Positions 34,738 to 43,917 of a stretch of DNA of 64,000 nt are shown piece by piece; within the stretch, counting starts at the first letter, position 1, and each line of letters begins with the position of its first letter. The translations under genes were made by a program, and so were the position numbers. Below the pieces are notes generated by a model. The model searched no databases, had not been told where the DNA came from, and saw nothing but the letters and a program-made list of their open reading frames with translations. Location of the stretch: positions 1-64,000 of the forward strand of contig NZ_JAABNN010000013.1 in assembly GCF_009928415.1 (NCBI RefSeq), read 5' to 3'. The stretch comes from Bacillus sp. USDA818B3_A (GTDB lineage: Bacteria; Bacillota; Bacilli; Bacillales; Cytobacillaceae).

Positions 34738-35607
34738 ATGATTTATCGCTTACTTGCGCTAAATATTGATGGAACGCTTCTACAATCAAATGGGAAGATT
34801 CATAAATCAACAAGAGAAGCAATTGACTATGTACAGCAAAAAGGAATCTATGTAACCTTGGTTACCTCACGAAGCTTTCCTTCAGCTAAGAAGGTGGCTA
34901 AGGCGTTAAAAATAACAGCACCACTCATCACTCACCAAGGAGCCTTTATTGCTAGTAAGCTGGAAAAACCCGTTTATGTCAAAAGGATTAATGAGGATAT
35001 TACGTATGATACGATTCGTTTTTTAGAGGGGTTGCCATGTCAGATTCGCCTTGTGCATGAACAGTATTCGTTAGCTAATAAATTAAAGCTGAATAATCAG
35101 CTGCTGGCGAAGACCGTATTTACCTCAGGAGATCCCGTTTTCTATTCTCAGCAATTTGTGTCTTCACTTAGTGAATACTTGCACGACCAGCCGGTAACGC
35201 CTCCTAAAGTAGAGGTTTACTTTGAAGATGAGCGAGACCTGAACGATGCAGCCCTGGCCTTACGAAAGATGTTTACGGAGATTGATGTGATTCAATTGGA
35301 TTCACTCCGGCTCGATATCGTACCAGCAGGTGTTTCTAAACTTACGGGATTATCTTATTTAGGAAATCAGCTGGGTATTAAAAAGGATGAAATGGTATAT
35401 ATCGGTGACGGACTAGATGACATTCCGTTAATTGAAGCGGCTGGGCTAGGGGTTTCCATGTGGAATGCCGACTTTGAGGTAAAAAGGGCATCCGATTGGG
35501 TAACTCGATCAAATAATGAACAAGGTGTCGCATATATGGTAAAAGAGCATTTCCGTAAGCAGCAGCCAATTGAGTTTTTAAGGAAAATGAAAATTATCAA
35601 AAACTGA
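34738..35607 (+). CDS. yhaX: HAD-superfamily (Cof-type) protein YhaX with Asn at the nucleophile position
   Basis: A 289-aa HAD-IIB protein; YhaX of B. subtilis is about 288 aa and spore-associated. ATG 34738 is seven bases after AGGAGG; an upstream in-frame extension lacks a ribosome site. Motif I reads ALNIDGTLL, so the residue normally an Asp nucleophile is Asn9. Motif II (VTSRS) and the Mg-binding YIGDGLDDIPLIEAA motif III/IV are intact. It may therefore bind phosphorylated ligands without normal phosphatase activity. A 56-residue gene follows at once. Confidence 0.88.
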   Translation: MIYRLLALNIDGTLLQSNGKIHKSTREAIDYVQQKGIYVTLVTSRSFPSAKKVAKALKITAPLITHQGAFIASKLEKPVYVKRINEDITYDTIRFLEGLPCQIRLVHEQYSLANKLKLNNQLLAKTVFTSGDPVFYSQQFVSSLSEYLHDQPVTPPKVEVYFEDERDLNDAALALRKMFTEIDVIQLDSLRLDIVPAGVSKLTGLSYLGNQLGIKKDEMVYIGDGLDDIPLIEAAGLGVSMWNADFEVKRASDWVTRSNNEQGVAYMVKEHFRKQQPIEFLRKMKIIKN

Positions 35608-35622
35608 TCATGAAGAGATATC

Positions 35623-35793
35623 ATGACCTGGCTGTGGAGCATAAGTAAATTTATTGATTCCGTAACAGGAAAGATCACTCACTTTGCAATTCCTAAAGAC
35701 CCTAAATCTTATAATGATAATTTTGAGGCATACACCCAGGATAAACTAAATATTTTAGATGAATTATTCTCAGAAAAAGATTCTCCAGCTTAA
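35623..35793 (+). CDS. 56-residue protein downstream of yhaX
   Basis: Encodes M-T-W-L-W-S-I-S-K-F then a hydrophilic, acidic remainder ending DELFSEKDSPA. It begins 15 bp after the yhaX stop with a modest AAGAGAT ribosome site and ends at a strong terminator, so it is probably co-transcribed with yhaX. The aromatic N-terminus could be amphipathic. Family not recognised. Confidence 0.6.
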   Translation: MTWLWSISKFIDSVTGKITHFAIPKDPKSYNDNFEAYTQDKLNILDELFSEKDSPA

Positions 35794-35813
35794 CACAGCT
35801 GGGGAATTTTTTT
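35782..35813 (+). terminator. intrinsic terminator of the yhaX unit
   Basis: Stem tctccagct/agctgggga with six-base loop and a long T-run; overlaps the end of the 56-residue gene. Confidence 0.88.
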
Positions 35814-35985
35814 CGCTTGTGGATAACTGTTAATAAATGGACTGTCGACGTCCAGCTCCAGCGCCTAGCCCCTCGATGGTCTACAGCCAATCCGTCCAAA
35901 AGGTTAAAAGGCAAACCTTTCGGCCGGCTCGTCTTATGCTTGTCGGGGCTGTTCAAGGCGCTTGCGCTTTTGTTTTTTGACAAAA
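35814..35985 (+). repeat. dispersed intergenic repeat, copy B
   Basis: About 172 bp. Left block (cgcttgtggataactgttaa, gactgtcgacgtccagctcc) is the same as in copy A; core ccgtccaaaaggttaaaagg and cctttcggccggctcgtc form an internal palindrome; right end ggcgcttgcgctttt mirrors the left-end agcgcctag. It has no plausible coding frame. Confidence 0.85.
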
Positions 35986-36068
35986 TTTCTAATATTTTGA
36001 AATCTTGTTTTTATTATCCTTCATTCCCTATATAATGAAAGTGAATGAGTAAAAAAGGGGGGATTCCC

Positions 36069-36860
36069 ATGTCAATAAATTATGTTACAGATAAGGTGAA
36101 TTTACGGATGAATGGCCGAGTTGCCACAATTGAATTAAACCGGCCGGAGGCTTTGAATGCATTGGACACAGATGTCATAAAGGGGTTAGTCAGCAAACTG
36201 AAAGAGATAAGTTTGTCGGAAGAAGTCGACATTGTGGTGTTAACAGGAAAAGGAAGGGCCTTTTCATCAGGAGGGGATATTAAAACTATGGTCTCCAATA
36301 GGAATGAGAGTGATTTCTTTTCTGTGATGGATTGGATTAGTGAATTGATTATTACTCTGTACAGCCTCCCAAAACTGACTATTAGTGCGGTATCAGGAGC
36401 AGCAGCTGGTCTTGGATTCTGCTTAGCGCTCGCAACGGATTATATTATAGCTGACAAAACTAGTAAGCTTGCGATGAATTTCATTGGAATCGGCCTGATT
36501 CCAGATGGCGGAGCCCACTTCTTTTTAGAAAAAAGATTAGGGGAAACGAAGGCCAAGCAGGTTATCTGGGATGGAAAAAAATTAACTGCTGAAGAGGCAT
36601 TAAATTTGGGCTTGATTCAAGAGGTGGCGGAAGGTGAACTGCAGGAAACTCTTGAAGCAAGGGTTCAAGATTGGCTGAGCCGTCCAGTTCAGGCTATGAT
36701 TAAAACCAAAAAAATAATGGCAGAAAAGAATCGGCCGCAGCTCCTAAAAGTATTGGAATTAGAGAAATACGGCCAGCAAAAAATGCGTGAGACATTAGAC
36801 CACAGAGAAGGTATACGTGCGTTTATCGAAAAAAGACAACCAAATTTCATAGGAAAATAG
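36069..36860 (+). CDS. yhaR: crotonase-family protein YhaR (PaaG-like) lacking both hydratase glutamates
   Basis: A 263-aa enoyl-CoA hydratase/isomerase-fold protein. ATG 36069 follows a GGGGGG ribosome site. The oxyanion-hole segments are present (AFSSGGD and AAGLGF). The two catalytic glutamates of true hydratases are not: the first position reads GLGFCLAL and the second NFIGIGLIPDGG, which instead has the Asp of PaaG-type CoA isomerases. An isomerase role on an acyl-CoA is therefore more likely than hydration. Placement before yhaQ matches B. subtilis. Confidence 0.85.
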   Translation: MSINYVTDKVNLRMNGRVATIELNRPEALNALDTDVIKGLVSKLKEISLSEEVDIVVLTGKGRAFSSGGDIKTMVSNRNESDFFSVMDWISELIITLYSLPKLTISAVSGAAAGLGFCLALATDYIIADKTSKLAMNFIGIGLIPDGGAHFFLEKRLGETKAKQVIWDGKKLTAEEALNLGLIQEVAEGELQETLEARVQDWLSRPVQAMIKTKKIMAEKNRPQLLKVLELEKYGQQKMRETLDHREGIRAFIEKRQPNFIGK

Positions 36861-36867
36861 TGCAATA

Positions 36868-36887
36868 AAGAAGCCCTCGGGCTTCTT
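36868..36887 (+). terminator. hairpin after yhaR
   Basis: Stem aagaagcc/ggcttctt with a four-base loop; weak T-tract, probable terminator. Confidence 0.7.
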
Positions 36888-36914
36888 AGATTATATAAAT
36901 CTACATTGAAAATT

Positions 36915-37034
36915 GTCCAGCTCCAGCGCCTAGCCCCTCGAGGTCACAAGCCAAGCCGTCCAAAAGGTTAAAAAGCAACCTTTCGGCCGGCTTGTCTTGT
37001 GCTTGTCGGGGCTGACCAAGGCGCTTCCGCTTTT
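36915..37034 (+). repeat. dispersed intergenic repeat, copy C (short form)
   Basis: About 120 bp, from gtccagctccagcgcctagc to ggcgcttccgctttt, without the left block of copies A and B. The core ccgtccaaaaggttaaaaag and cctttcggccggctt are retained. It lies 1 kb from copy B, on the other side of yhaR. Confidence 0.85.
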
Positions 37035-37038
37035 AAAT

Positions 37039-37224
37039 CTAAGAATGAAACAGCAAGAGCTTTCCGGCAGGTGAGGTTAATCGGTGAGTCTTTTCTAGCA
37101 GCTGTTTCTCTAACAATAGTTGTTCCCCTTGTTTCTTTGCCGCCTCATCATTTTCAGCTTGAAGACTTTCATCTAAAATTTTTTCTCCATTTGCTTCGAA
37201 GGCAGTTAATTTATAAGTTTTCAT
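37039..37224 (-). CDS. yhzD: YhzD-like small protein
   Basis: A 61-aa soluble protein beginning MKTYKLTAFEANGEKILDES, matching the YhzD family of unknown function. The ATG at 37224 is preceded by AAGGAGG; the longer in-frame extension has no ribosome site. Antiparallel to its neighbours, with its 3' end almost touching repeat copy C. Confidence 0.8.
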   Translation of the reverse strand: MKTYKLTAFEANGEKILDESLQAENDEAAKKQGEQLLLEKQLLEKTHRLTSPAGKLLLFHS

Positions 37225-37364
37225 TGATAATCCTCCTTGAGTAATCAAATGAATGAAAGATGTTATATAATCTATTTTCACACAATTCAGTCAAGTTTAC
37301 AAAAAAATAGATTGAAACCAAAATTTGGTATAATCGTATTAGTTTAAGGAAAGGAGTGTGTGAT

Positions 37365-38264
37365 ATGGGGCTTAAACTTGAGCACGTAACCAAACGGTTT
37401 GGACAATTTACCGCTGTTAACGATTTGTCATTAACGATTCCGGAAAAAGAAATGTTTGGTTTCTTAGGGGCAAATGGGGCAGGAAAAACTACAACATTTC
37501 GAATGATATTGGGGCTCTTGGATAGTACGGAAGGCACCATTACATGGGACGGTAAACCAATCAATTATTCCACTAGCCATCTGGTTGGCTATCTTCCAGA
37601 GGAACGGGGCTTATATCCAAAGTTAAAAGTCCGTGATCAGATTATCTATTTAGCTAGATTGAGAGGAATGCCAAAAAACGAGGCCTTAGCAGAATTAAGA
37701 TTGTGGCTCGAGAGATTTAAAATTCAAGAATATGAGAACAAAAGGGTGGAAGAACTATCTAAAGGAAATCAACAAAAGATCCAATTTATCGCAGCGGTCG
37801 TTCATAAACCAAAATTATTAATCTTGGATGAGCCGTTCAGCGGGCTGGACCCGGTCAATGTCGAGATGTTAAAGGAAGCAGTTCTCTCTTTGAAAGAAAA
37901 TGGAGCAACCATTGTATTTTCAAGTCATCGGATGGAACATGTGGAAGAAATGTGTGAACATCTCTGTATTATGCAGAAAGGAATCCCGGTTGTCAGCGGA
38001 TCTTTAAAGGAGATTAAGCGTGACTTCGGCAAAAAAAATCTCGTCATACATGCAGATTTTTCTCTTGACTCATTAAAGGCTTTTCCTGGAGTAGTAAAAT
38101 CCAAGCTTACAATGGAGGGAATTCAGTTGCAGGTTGAAGGGGAGGAAATTGCCGAGAAGATTCTTAAAGAGATTGTTAATAGCGGGTTTATCCGCAGGTT
38201 TGCTCTTGAAGAGCCATCCTTAAATGACATTTTTATTGAGAAAGTAGGTAATTCATATGAATAG
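37365..38264 (+). CDS. yhaQ: ABC transporter ATPase YhaQ
   Basis: A 299-aa ATPase of the NatA-like exporter group. Walker A GANGAGKTT, signature LSKGNQQKIQF, Walker B LLILDEPFSGLDP, switch His in FSSHRMEHV, and a C-terminal DUF4162-type extension. ATG 37365 is eight bases after AAGGAG; the GTG at 37356 overlaps that site. It overlaps yhaP by eight bases, so the two form an ATPase-permease pair, perhaps exporting sodium or a small compound. Confidence 0.9.
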   Translation: MGLKLEHVTKRFGQFTAVNDLSLTIPEKEMFGFLGANGAGKTTTFRMILGLLDSTEGTITWDGKPINYSTSHLVGYLPEERGLYPKLKVRDQIIYLARLRGMPKNEALAELRLWLERFKIQEYENKRVEELSKGNQQKIQFIAAVVHKPKLLILDEPFSGLDPVNVEMLKEAVLSLKENGATIVFSSHRMEHVEEMCEHLCIMQKGIPVVSGSLKEIKRDFGKKNLVIHADFSLDSLKAFPGVVKSKLTMEGIQLQVEGEEIAEKILKEIVNSGFIRRFALEEPSLNDIFIEKVGNSYE

Positions 38265-39510
38265 TTTTTGGATTATCTTATTTCATACATATGTTAACAA
38301 ACTTAAAACAAAATCGTTTCTTATCACTACATTATTAACTGTAATGATTGTATTAGTTATTACTAATATTAATAGTATTATTGATTTATTTGATAAGGAT
38401 AGCGGCAGGGAAAAAGTTGCCGTAATCGATCAATCAGGGCAATTATTTGATCCATTAAAACAGCAGGTAAAACTTGTAAACAAAGAGATTGATTTAATTA
38501 TTTACGAGGGCAGTGAAGCACAAGCGGAAAAATTAATCGAAAAAGGTGAAATTGCAGGGGTCATTCAGCTTCGCCTCAACGATCAAAAATTGCCGGAAGC
38601 AGTCTTTAAAGCAATGAGTATCGCAGATTCTTCTTTATATACCGATCTCCAAACGAGTTTACAGCAAGTTAAAACCATGCTGGCTGCCTCACAGATTCAT
38701 TTAGAGTCCGCTCAGCTTCAAAAACTATATGAACCGGTTTCCTTTAAAAAACTTGCTCTTGAGAAAAATGCAAAAACGGAGGAAGAACTAAATCAGGCAA
38801 GAGGATTAGTTTATGTCCTGTTATTTGTTATCTATTTCGCTGTGATTATGTATGCAAACATGATTGCGATGGAGGTGGCAACAGAGAAATCTTCACGGGT
38901 GATGGAGATTTTAATTTCAAGTGTGTCTCCAATTAAACAGATGTTTGCGAAAATTGTAGGCATAGGATTATTAAGCTTAACACAATTGGCCGTGTTCTTG
39001 GTGGTTGGTTATCAATCATTTACGAGAAATATGGACGCATTAAAGGATGGATTCTTTGGTGTTTACGGGTTTGGTGATATTCCCTTCGCAACCATAACTT
39101 ATGCAGTCATTTTCTTTATCCTTGGTTATTTTCTATATGCTACATTAGCAGCCTTTTTGGGGTCACTTGTCAGCCGGATTGAAGATGTTCAGCAAATGAT
39201 TACACCAATGACTTTATTAGTTGTGGCAGGCTTTATGATAGCGATGTTTGGGCTCGGTAAGCCGGATGCTCCATTTATTACTGTAACCTCCTATATCCCA
39301 TTTTTCACACCGATGATTATGTTCTTGCGTGTAGGTATGCTGACAATTCCTGCTTGGGAGGCGATCACAGGAATTGTGATCTTAATTGTGACAATCACCA
39401 TACTGGCTATTTTTGGTGCCCGTGTATATCGCGGCGGTGTTTTAATGTATGGAAAGTCTAACTCCTTTAAAGATATTAAAAAGGCATTACAATTAACTAA
39501 AAACCGTTAA
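38257..39510 (+). CDS. yhaP: ABC-2 type permease YhaP
   Basis: A 417-aa membrane protein, the partner of YhaQ. One N-terminal helix (about 20-38), a large extracytoplasmic domain (about 45-180), then five or six helices in the C-terminal half, with the ABC-2 element EKSSRVMEILISSVSP at the cytoplasmic coupling region. NatB-like topology. Substrate unknown. A terminator follows its stop. Confidence 0.9.
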   Translation: MNSFWIILFHTYVNKLKTKSFLITTLLTVMIVLVITNINSIIDLFDKDSGREKVAVIDQSGQLFDPLKQQVKLVNKEIDLIIYEGSEAQAEKLIEKGEIAGVIQLRLNDQKLPEAVFKAMSIADSSLYTDLQTSLQQVKTMLAASQIHLESAQLQKLYEPVSFKKLALEKNAKTEEELNQARGLVYVLLFVIYFAVIMYANMIAMEVATEKSSRVMEILISSVSPIKQMFAKIVGIGLLSLTQLAVFLVVGYQSFTRNMDALKDGFFGVYGFGDIPFATITYAVIFFILGYFLYATLAAFLGSLVSRIEDVQQMITPMTLLVVAGFMIAMFGLGKPDAPFITVTSYIPFFTPMIMFLRVGMLTIPAWEAITGIVILIVTITILAIFGARVYRGGVLMYGKSNSFKDIKKALQLTKNR

Positions 39511-39516
39511 TTTATG

Positions 39517-39553
39517 GAGCTTTATCAATTATTTGATAAAGCTCTTTTATTTT
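39517..39553 (+). terminator. intrinsic terminator of yhaQP
   Basis: Stem gagctttatcaa/ttgataaagctc with four-base loop and T-rich tail. Confidence 0.9.
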
Positions 39554-39624
39554 TAGGAACATGCATTCGCGTTTGGTGAATAAAGGTGCTACAATGAAGA
39601 AAAAGACGGCGAAAGGAATATTTT

Positions 39625-40845
39625 ATGAAAAAGATATCGTTTATACATGCGGCTGATTTGCATTTGGACAGCCCAATGGTAGGTTTAAGACACTTACCGG
39701 CAAATATCTTTACTAGAGTAAAAGAGAGTACATTTACAGCGTTAAAAAAGGTAACAGCTGCCGCGATAGAGAGACAAGTTGAGTTTGTTATCATTGCTGG
39801 AGACATATACGACGGCGAGGATCGCAGTTTACGTGCTCAAGCCCGCTTTCGGCAGGAAATGGAGAAATTGAACAAAGAGAAGATTCCTGTATATATGATT
39901 CACGGCAATCATGATCATTTAAATGGCTCTTGGGTTCACCTTGATATGCCAGAAAATGTTCATATTTTTAGCAGCAAAACGGAAACAAAGGTGCTGCAGA
40001 CAAAGAGCGGAGCTGTCGTCCATTTTTATGGTTTTAGTTATGGAACAAGACATGTGTTTGAGCGGAAAATTGATGAATATCGGAAATTGGATGGTGCGGA
40101 TTACCATATTGGCATTCTGCACGGAAATGAAAGTTCAGGGAAAGAACATGATAATTACGCACCTTTTACAGTAAAAGATTTGATTGAGAAAGACTTTAAT
40201 TACTGGGCATTAGGACATATTCATAAGCGTGCTGAGTTATCTTATGCTCCGCCAATCATTTATCCTGGTAATATTCAGGGTAGAAATAAGAAAGAGACTG
40301 GGGAAAAAGGGTTCTATTATGTTACCTATACAGATTCGGATCCTATTCTTGAGTTTATCGAGGCTTCCGATATCATTTGGGAGGAAGTAACAGTCAATGC
40401 TGAAACTGTAGATAGTTTTGACGCACTTTTTCGATTATGTCAGTCGGCCATTCAAAGTGTGAGAAAAGAGCATAAAGGAACGATCCTATGCCTTAGATTA
40501 AAACATACTCGGCTCACAGATGTTCGTGAACAGAGAAGCATCAGCGGGGAACTGCTAGAACTTCTATTAGAGGATGAACGGGATGAGGAGTCATTTGTTT
40601 GGACCACAGATTTGAAATTAGAAGAAGTAGTAACAATCGATAAAGAAAAATTGAAGACGGAAGCAAATTTTTATGGAGAACTATTTGAGACGATTCAACA
40701 GTATGATCAGACGGAACAAGCATTAGCCTCTTTATATGAGCATCACTTAGGGAGAAAATATCTGCCGCACTTACTTGAGGCAGAAAAAGATGAGATAGTT
40801 GAAAAGGCAGAAAAGCTATTAATTGAATTACTTTATCAGGCCTAA
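39625..40845 (+). CDS. yhaO: metallophosphoesterase YhaO (SbcD/Mre11-like nuclease)
   Basis: A 406-aa predicted DNA repair exonuclease. Dinuclear-metal motifs in order: HAADLHLDSP, AGDIYDGED, HGNHD, GILHGNE and GHIHKRA. The C-terminal 130 residues form a separate capping domain. It is followed after 16 bp by yhaN, an SbcC-like ATPase, so together they probably act as a nuclease-ATPase complex related to SbcCD. SD AAAGGA-type site; cytoplasmic. Confidence 0.93.
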   Translation: MKKISFIHAADLHLDSPMVGLRHLPANIFTRVKESTFTALKKVTAAAIERQVEFVIIAGDIYDGEDRSLRAQARFRQEMEKLNKEKIPVYMIHGNHDHLNGSWVHLDMPENVHIFSSKTETKVLQTKSGAVVHFYGFSYGTRHVFERKIDEYRKLDGADYHIGILHGNESSGKEHDNYAPFTVKDLIEKDFNYWALGHIHKRAELSYAPPIIYPGNIQGRNKKETGEKGFYYVTYTDSDPILEFIEASDIIWEEVTVNAETVDSFDALFRLCQSAIQSVRKEHKGTILCLRLKHTRLTDVREQRSISGELLELLLEDERDEESFVWTTDLKLEEVVTIDKEKLKTEANFYGELFETIQQYDQTEQALASLYEHHLGRKYLPHLLEAEKDEIVEKAEKLLIELLYQA

Positions 40846-40861
40846 TTAAAGGAGCAGAGGC

Positions 40862-43861
40862 ATGAAAATTATTGAAATTCACATATATGGGTATGGTCAA
40901 TTAGAAAATGTAGTCATTAAATCACTATCAGATTTTCAAGTTTTCTATGGCGAGAATGAAGCGGGAAAATCAACTTTAATGGCATTTATACATGCCATTT
41001 TGTTTGGGTTTCCGACTAAACAATCCACCGAGTTGCGTTATGAACCAAAACAAAGTAACAAGTATGGCGGAAAATTAAGAATATATCATGAGGAACAGGG
41101 CTTTGCAGTCATTGAACGTGTAAAGGGAAAAGCTGCTGGTGATGTAACGGTCATGATGGATAGCGGGGCTTCCGGCGGTGAGGAGCTATTAAAAGCTTTA
41201 GTTGGAAACTTTGATAAGAACTTGTTCCAAGCAGTCTTTTCTTTTAACTTACAGGGGCTGCAGAACATACATCAGATGAGAGGAGAAGAAATTGGCAGGT
41301 TTTTGTTTTCAGCAGGAACACTTGGAACAGAACAGCTTGCTAAAGCGGAGAGTTTTTTACAAAAAGAATTAGACACTCGCTTTAAGCCGTCTGGGAAAAA
41401 ACCGATCCTAAATGAAAAATTACAGGGACTTAACGAATTAAAAAAAGAGTTAAAAAAGGCGGCAGGAAGAAATAACGAGTACGAACAGCTTCAAAGAAAA
41501 AAGGATAACCTGTATATAGAAAGAATCCAAATAAATGATGTACTTCAGGAAACTAGCGAAAAGATCAATAAATTGAAAGAATGGAAGAGAATCGAGTCAG
41601 CAGTTAAAGAAGAAATCTTGATTAAAAGAGAATTGACTGAATTAGGAGATATCGGCTTTCCAACCCGTGGGATAGAAAGAATAGAAAAGCTAAATCAGCT
41701 TATTCACCCTTATAAAGCGGAGATTACGAGCCTAACCAGCCGAGTTGAGAGTTTACAAAAGGAATTGGAGGAGATCCATCCTGATTCTAAATTACTCGAT
41801 AAGGAGCCAGTTATTTTAACATTATTGGATAAAGTGCCAATTATTGAACAATCAAGAATAGAGATACAGCAAAACGAACGAAAACTCTCAGAATATGATG
41901 AGCAGCTTTCCATAACAAGTGAAAAACTTCATTTGCCCTTATCGGAAGAAGAAATTCTTAAGATTAACACCAATATATATATGAAAAACCAAGTTGAAAT
42001 GGTGACGCGCAAAAAACGAAAATTGGATGAAATGAAGGAAGATTTAGAAAGTCAATATCAAGAGGAAAAAAGATCACTAGAAGAAATGGAGAAAGAAGTA
42101 CGTGCAGCTGAAAATTTGCTGATGTCACAAAGCGAGAGAATCAAACTGGAGGAACGGCTAAATCACAGAAATAATAGAAATGACATCGAGTGGGAATTAA
42201 AATCGGTAAGAGAGAAACTTGAGTTCTATCAAAAAGAAAATGGACGAGATCAAGCTGATAAAGACAGAATGAAGAACGAAAAAAAGATTCAGATGTCTCT
42301 TTTTGAATTAATTCTGTTCGGTGTATTCTTATACGGGCTTTTCACAAAACAGTGGTTCCTTTTGGCTGTTGGTTTATTAGGCTGTATCGGTCTGGCAATT
42401 TTCATCATAAAGGGAACGAAGCTGACTAAAGAAGATCATTTAGAGCCAACGATAAATAGCTTAAAAGAAAAAGAAAAAACATTGCAGGAAAAGCTCCGCA
42501 CTGCTGAGGGCTTAGATTATCAAACACTCAAAAATCAGTTAACAGATGATAATCTAAGACGTGAGGAATGGCAGCTGCTAAAACTGAAGTTAAAGCAGCA
42601 GCAATCCCAATTTGAAAAAGTTATTTCTAAGTTTGAAGATTGGGAGTTCGCGGTATCACAAAATAAAGAAAACATCTTATCAATAAGTAATGAGTTAAAC
42701 ATTCCTGAGTATATTGGAACGAGTTTTTTATTCGAGGCATTTGAATACATTGAACAATATAAATCCATTTTGAGAGAGAAAAAACAGCTTGTACAAAGAA
42801 TCGAGCAAATCACTTATCAACAATCAGTTGTAGAGGAAGGGCTAAGATCATTTGAAAATCTCTTTTTAGAAGAACAAGGGCATGATCTCAACAAAACTGC
42901 CTATCTCTTAAGAAAGAAACTAAAAGAAGAACACGAAAAATTAATCAAGAGCCAAGAGAGAGCAAAGAAACTTGAAGAACTAAAAGAAAATCTATCTCAA
43001 AAAGTTCAGGAACTGGAGCTTATACAAGTAGAACATAATAAACTGTTACTTGCAGCAAATGTTTCTTCAGAGCAGCAATTCTATGAAATGGGCGATAAGG
43101 CAATAAAACAAGAAGCTCTGTTTGAGAGACTACACCATCTGCAAAACCAGCTTCACTATTCCTCTCTTACAGTAAAAGAAAGGGAAGAATTTTTATCTAT
43201 TCACGAGAGTGATGACTTAATAAAGCAATGGGAGCTTGAAATACAAGATTTACAAGATAAATTAAAAAATAATCAAAATGAAAATGCTGCCATCAACTAT
43301 GAGATTCAAGTCTTAGAGGAGGGAGGGATGTACTCCAACCTGCTTCATCAATTTAAACAGAAAAATGATGAATTAGCGGAGGCAGCCAAAGAATGGTCAG
43401 TTTATCGCCTGGCACAAGAGATCTTGTCACAGACCATTGATAAATATAAGAATGTTCATTTACCTAGAATGCTGTCTAAAGCAGAGGAATACATGTCCTT
43501 TTTAACTGATGGCAGTTATAAAAGGATTCACTTACAGAAGACAGGGACCGGTTTTTTAGTTGAGCGGAAGGACCATACCTTGTTTGAAGCTAATGAACTT
43601 AGCCAGGCAACAACGGAGCAGTTATATGTTTCCATACGATTGGCATTGGCTGTAACTCTATATGAGAATTATCTGTTTCCTATTATCATTGATGATAGCT
43701 TTGTTAATTTTGATGCTAAAAGAACACAAAAGGTCATTGAGCTTCTTAGAAGCTTGAAAGCAAATCAAATCCTATTCTTTACCTGTCACAACCATTTACT
43801 ATCCTATTTCCAAACGGAAGATGTACTTTACCTGGAAAAAGGTACTGTTCAGTTTACTTAA
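40862..43861 (+). CDS. yhaN: SbcC/Rad50-like ATPase YhaN with a central membrane hairpin
   Basis: A 999-aa AAA/ABC-type ATPase. Walker A GENEAGKST (30-38) at the N-terminus; the signature-like ELSQATTEQLYVSIRLALA and Walker B FPIIIDDSFVNFD near the C-terminus; two long coiled coils between them. Unlike classical Rad50, the middle (about 475-515) is strongly hydrophobic (LILFGVFLYGLF, LLAVGLLGCIGLAIFII), suggesting that the coiled-coil tip is anchored in the membrane instead of carrying a zinc hook. Partner of YhaO. Length slightly exceeds B. subtilis YhaN (about 963 aa). Confidence 0.92.
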   Translation: MKIIEIHIYGYGQLENVVIKSLSDFQVFYGENEAGKSTLMAFIHAILFGFPTKQSTELRYEPKQSNKYGGKLRIYHEEQGFAVIERVKGKAAGDVTVMMDSGASGGEELLKALVGNFDKNLFQAVFSFNLQGLQNIHQMRGEEIGRFLFSAGTLGTEQLAKAESFLQKELDTRFKPSGKKPILNEKLQGLNELKKELKKAAGRNNEYEQLQRKKDNLYIERIQINDVLQETSEKINKLKEWKRIESAVKEEILIKRELTELGDIGFPTRGIERIEKLNQLIHPYKAEITSLTSRVESLQKELEEIHPDSKLLDKEPVILTLLDKVPIIEQSRIEIQQNERKLSEYDEQLSITSEKLHLPLSEEEILKINTNIYMKNQVEMVTRKKRKLDEMKEDLESQYQEEKRSLEEMEKEVRAAENLLMSQSERIKLEERLNHRNNRNDIEWELKSVREKLEFYQKENGRDQADKDRMKNEKKIQMSLFELILFGVFLYGLFTKQWFLLAVGLLGCIGLAIFIIKGTKLTKEDHLEPTINSLKEKEKTLQEKLRTAEGLDYQTLKNQLTDDNLRREEWQLLKLKLKQQQSQFEKVISKFEDWEFAVSQNKENILSISNELNIPEYIGTSFLFEAFEYIEQYKSILREKKQLVQRIEQITYQQSVVEEGLRSFENLFLEEQGHDLNKTAYLLRKKLKEEHEKLIKSQERAKKLEELKENLSQKVQELELIQVEHNKLLLAANVSSEQQFYEMGDKAIKQEALFERLHHLQNQLHYSSLTVKEREEFLSIHESDDLIKQWELEIQDLQDKLKNNQNENAAINYEIQVLEEGGMYSNLLHQFKQKNDELAEAAKEWSVYRLAQEILSQTIDKYKNVHLPRMLSKAEEYMSFLTDGSYKRIHLQKTGTGFLVERKDHTLFEANELSQATTEQLYVSIRLALAVTLYENYLFPIIIDDSFVNFDAKRTQKVIELLRSLKANQILFFTCHNHLLSYFQTEDVLYLEKGTVQFT

Positions 43862-43917
43862 TAGAGTAAAAGTTTAGATATGATATACTCAAACTATCGG
43901 GAGGGAGAGTGAAGAGA

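Noticed and set aside
35817-36035. Open frames running through dispersed repeat copies
   Set aside because: They follow the repeat sequence, lack ribosome sites and differ between copies.
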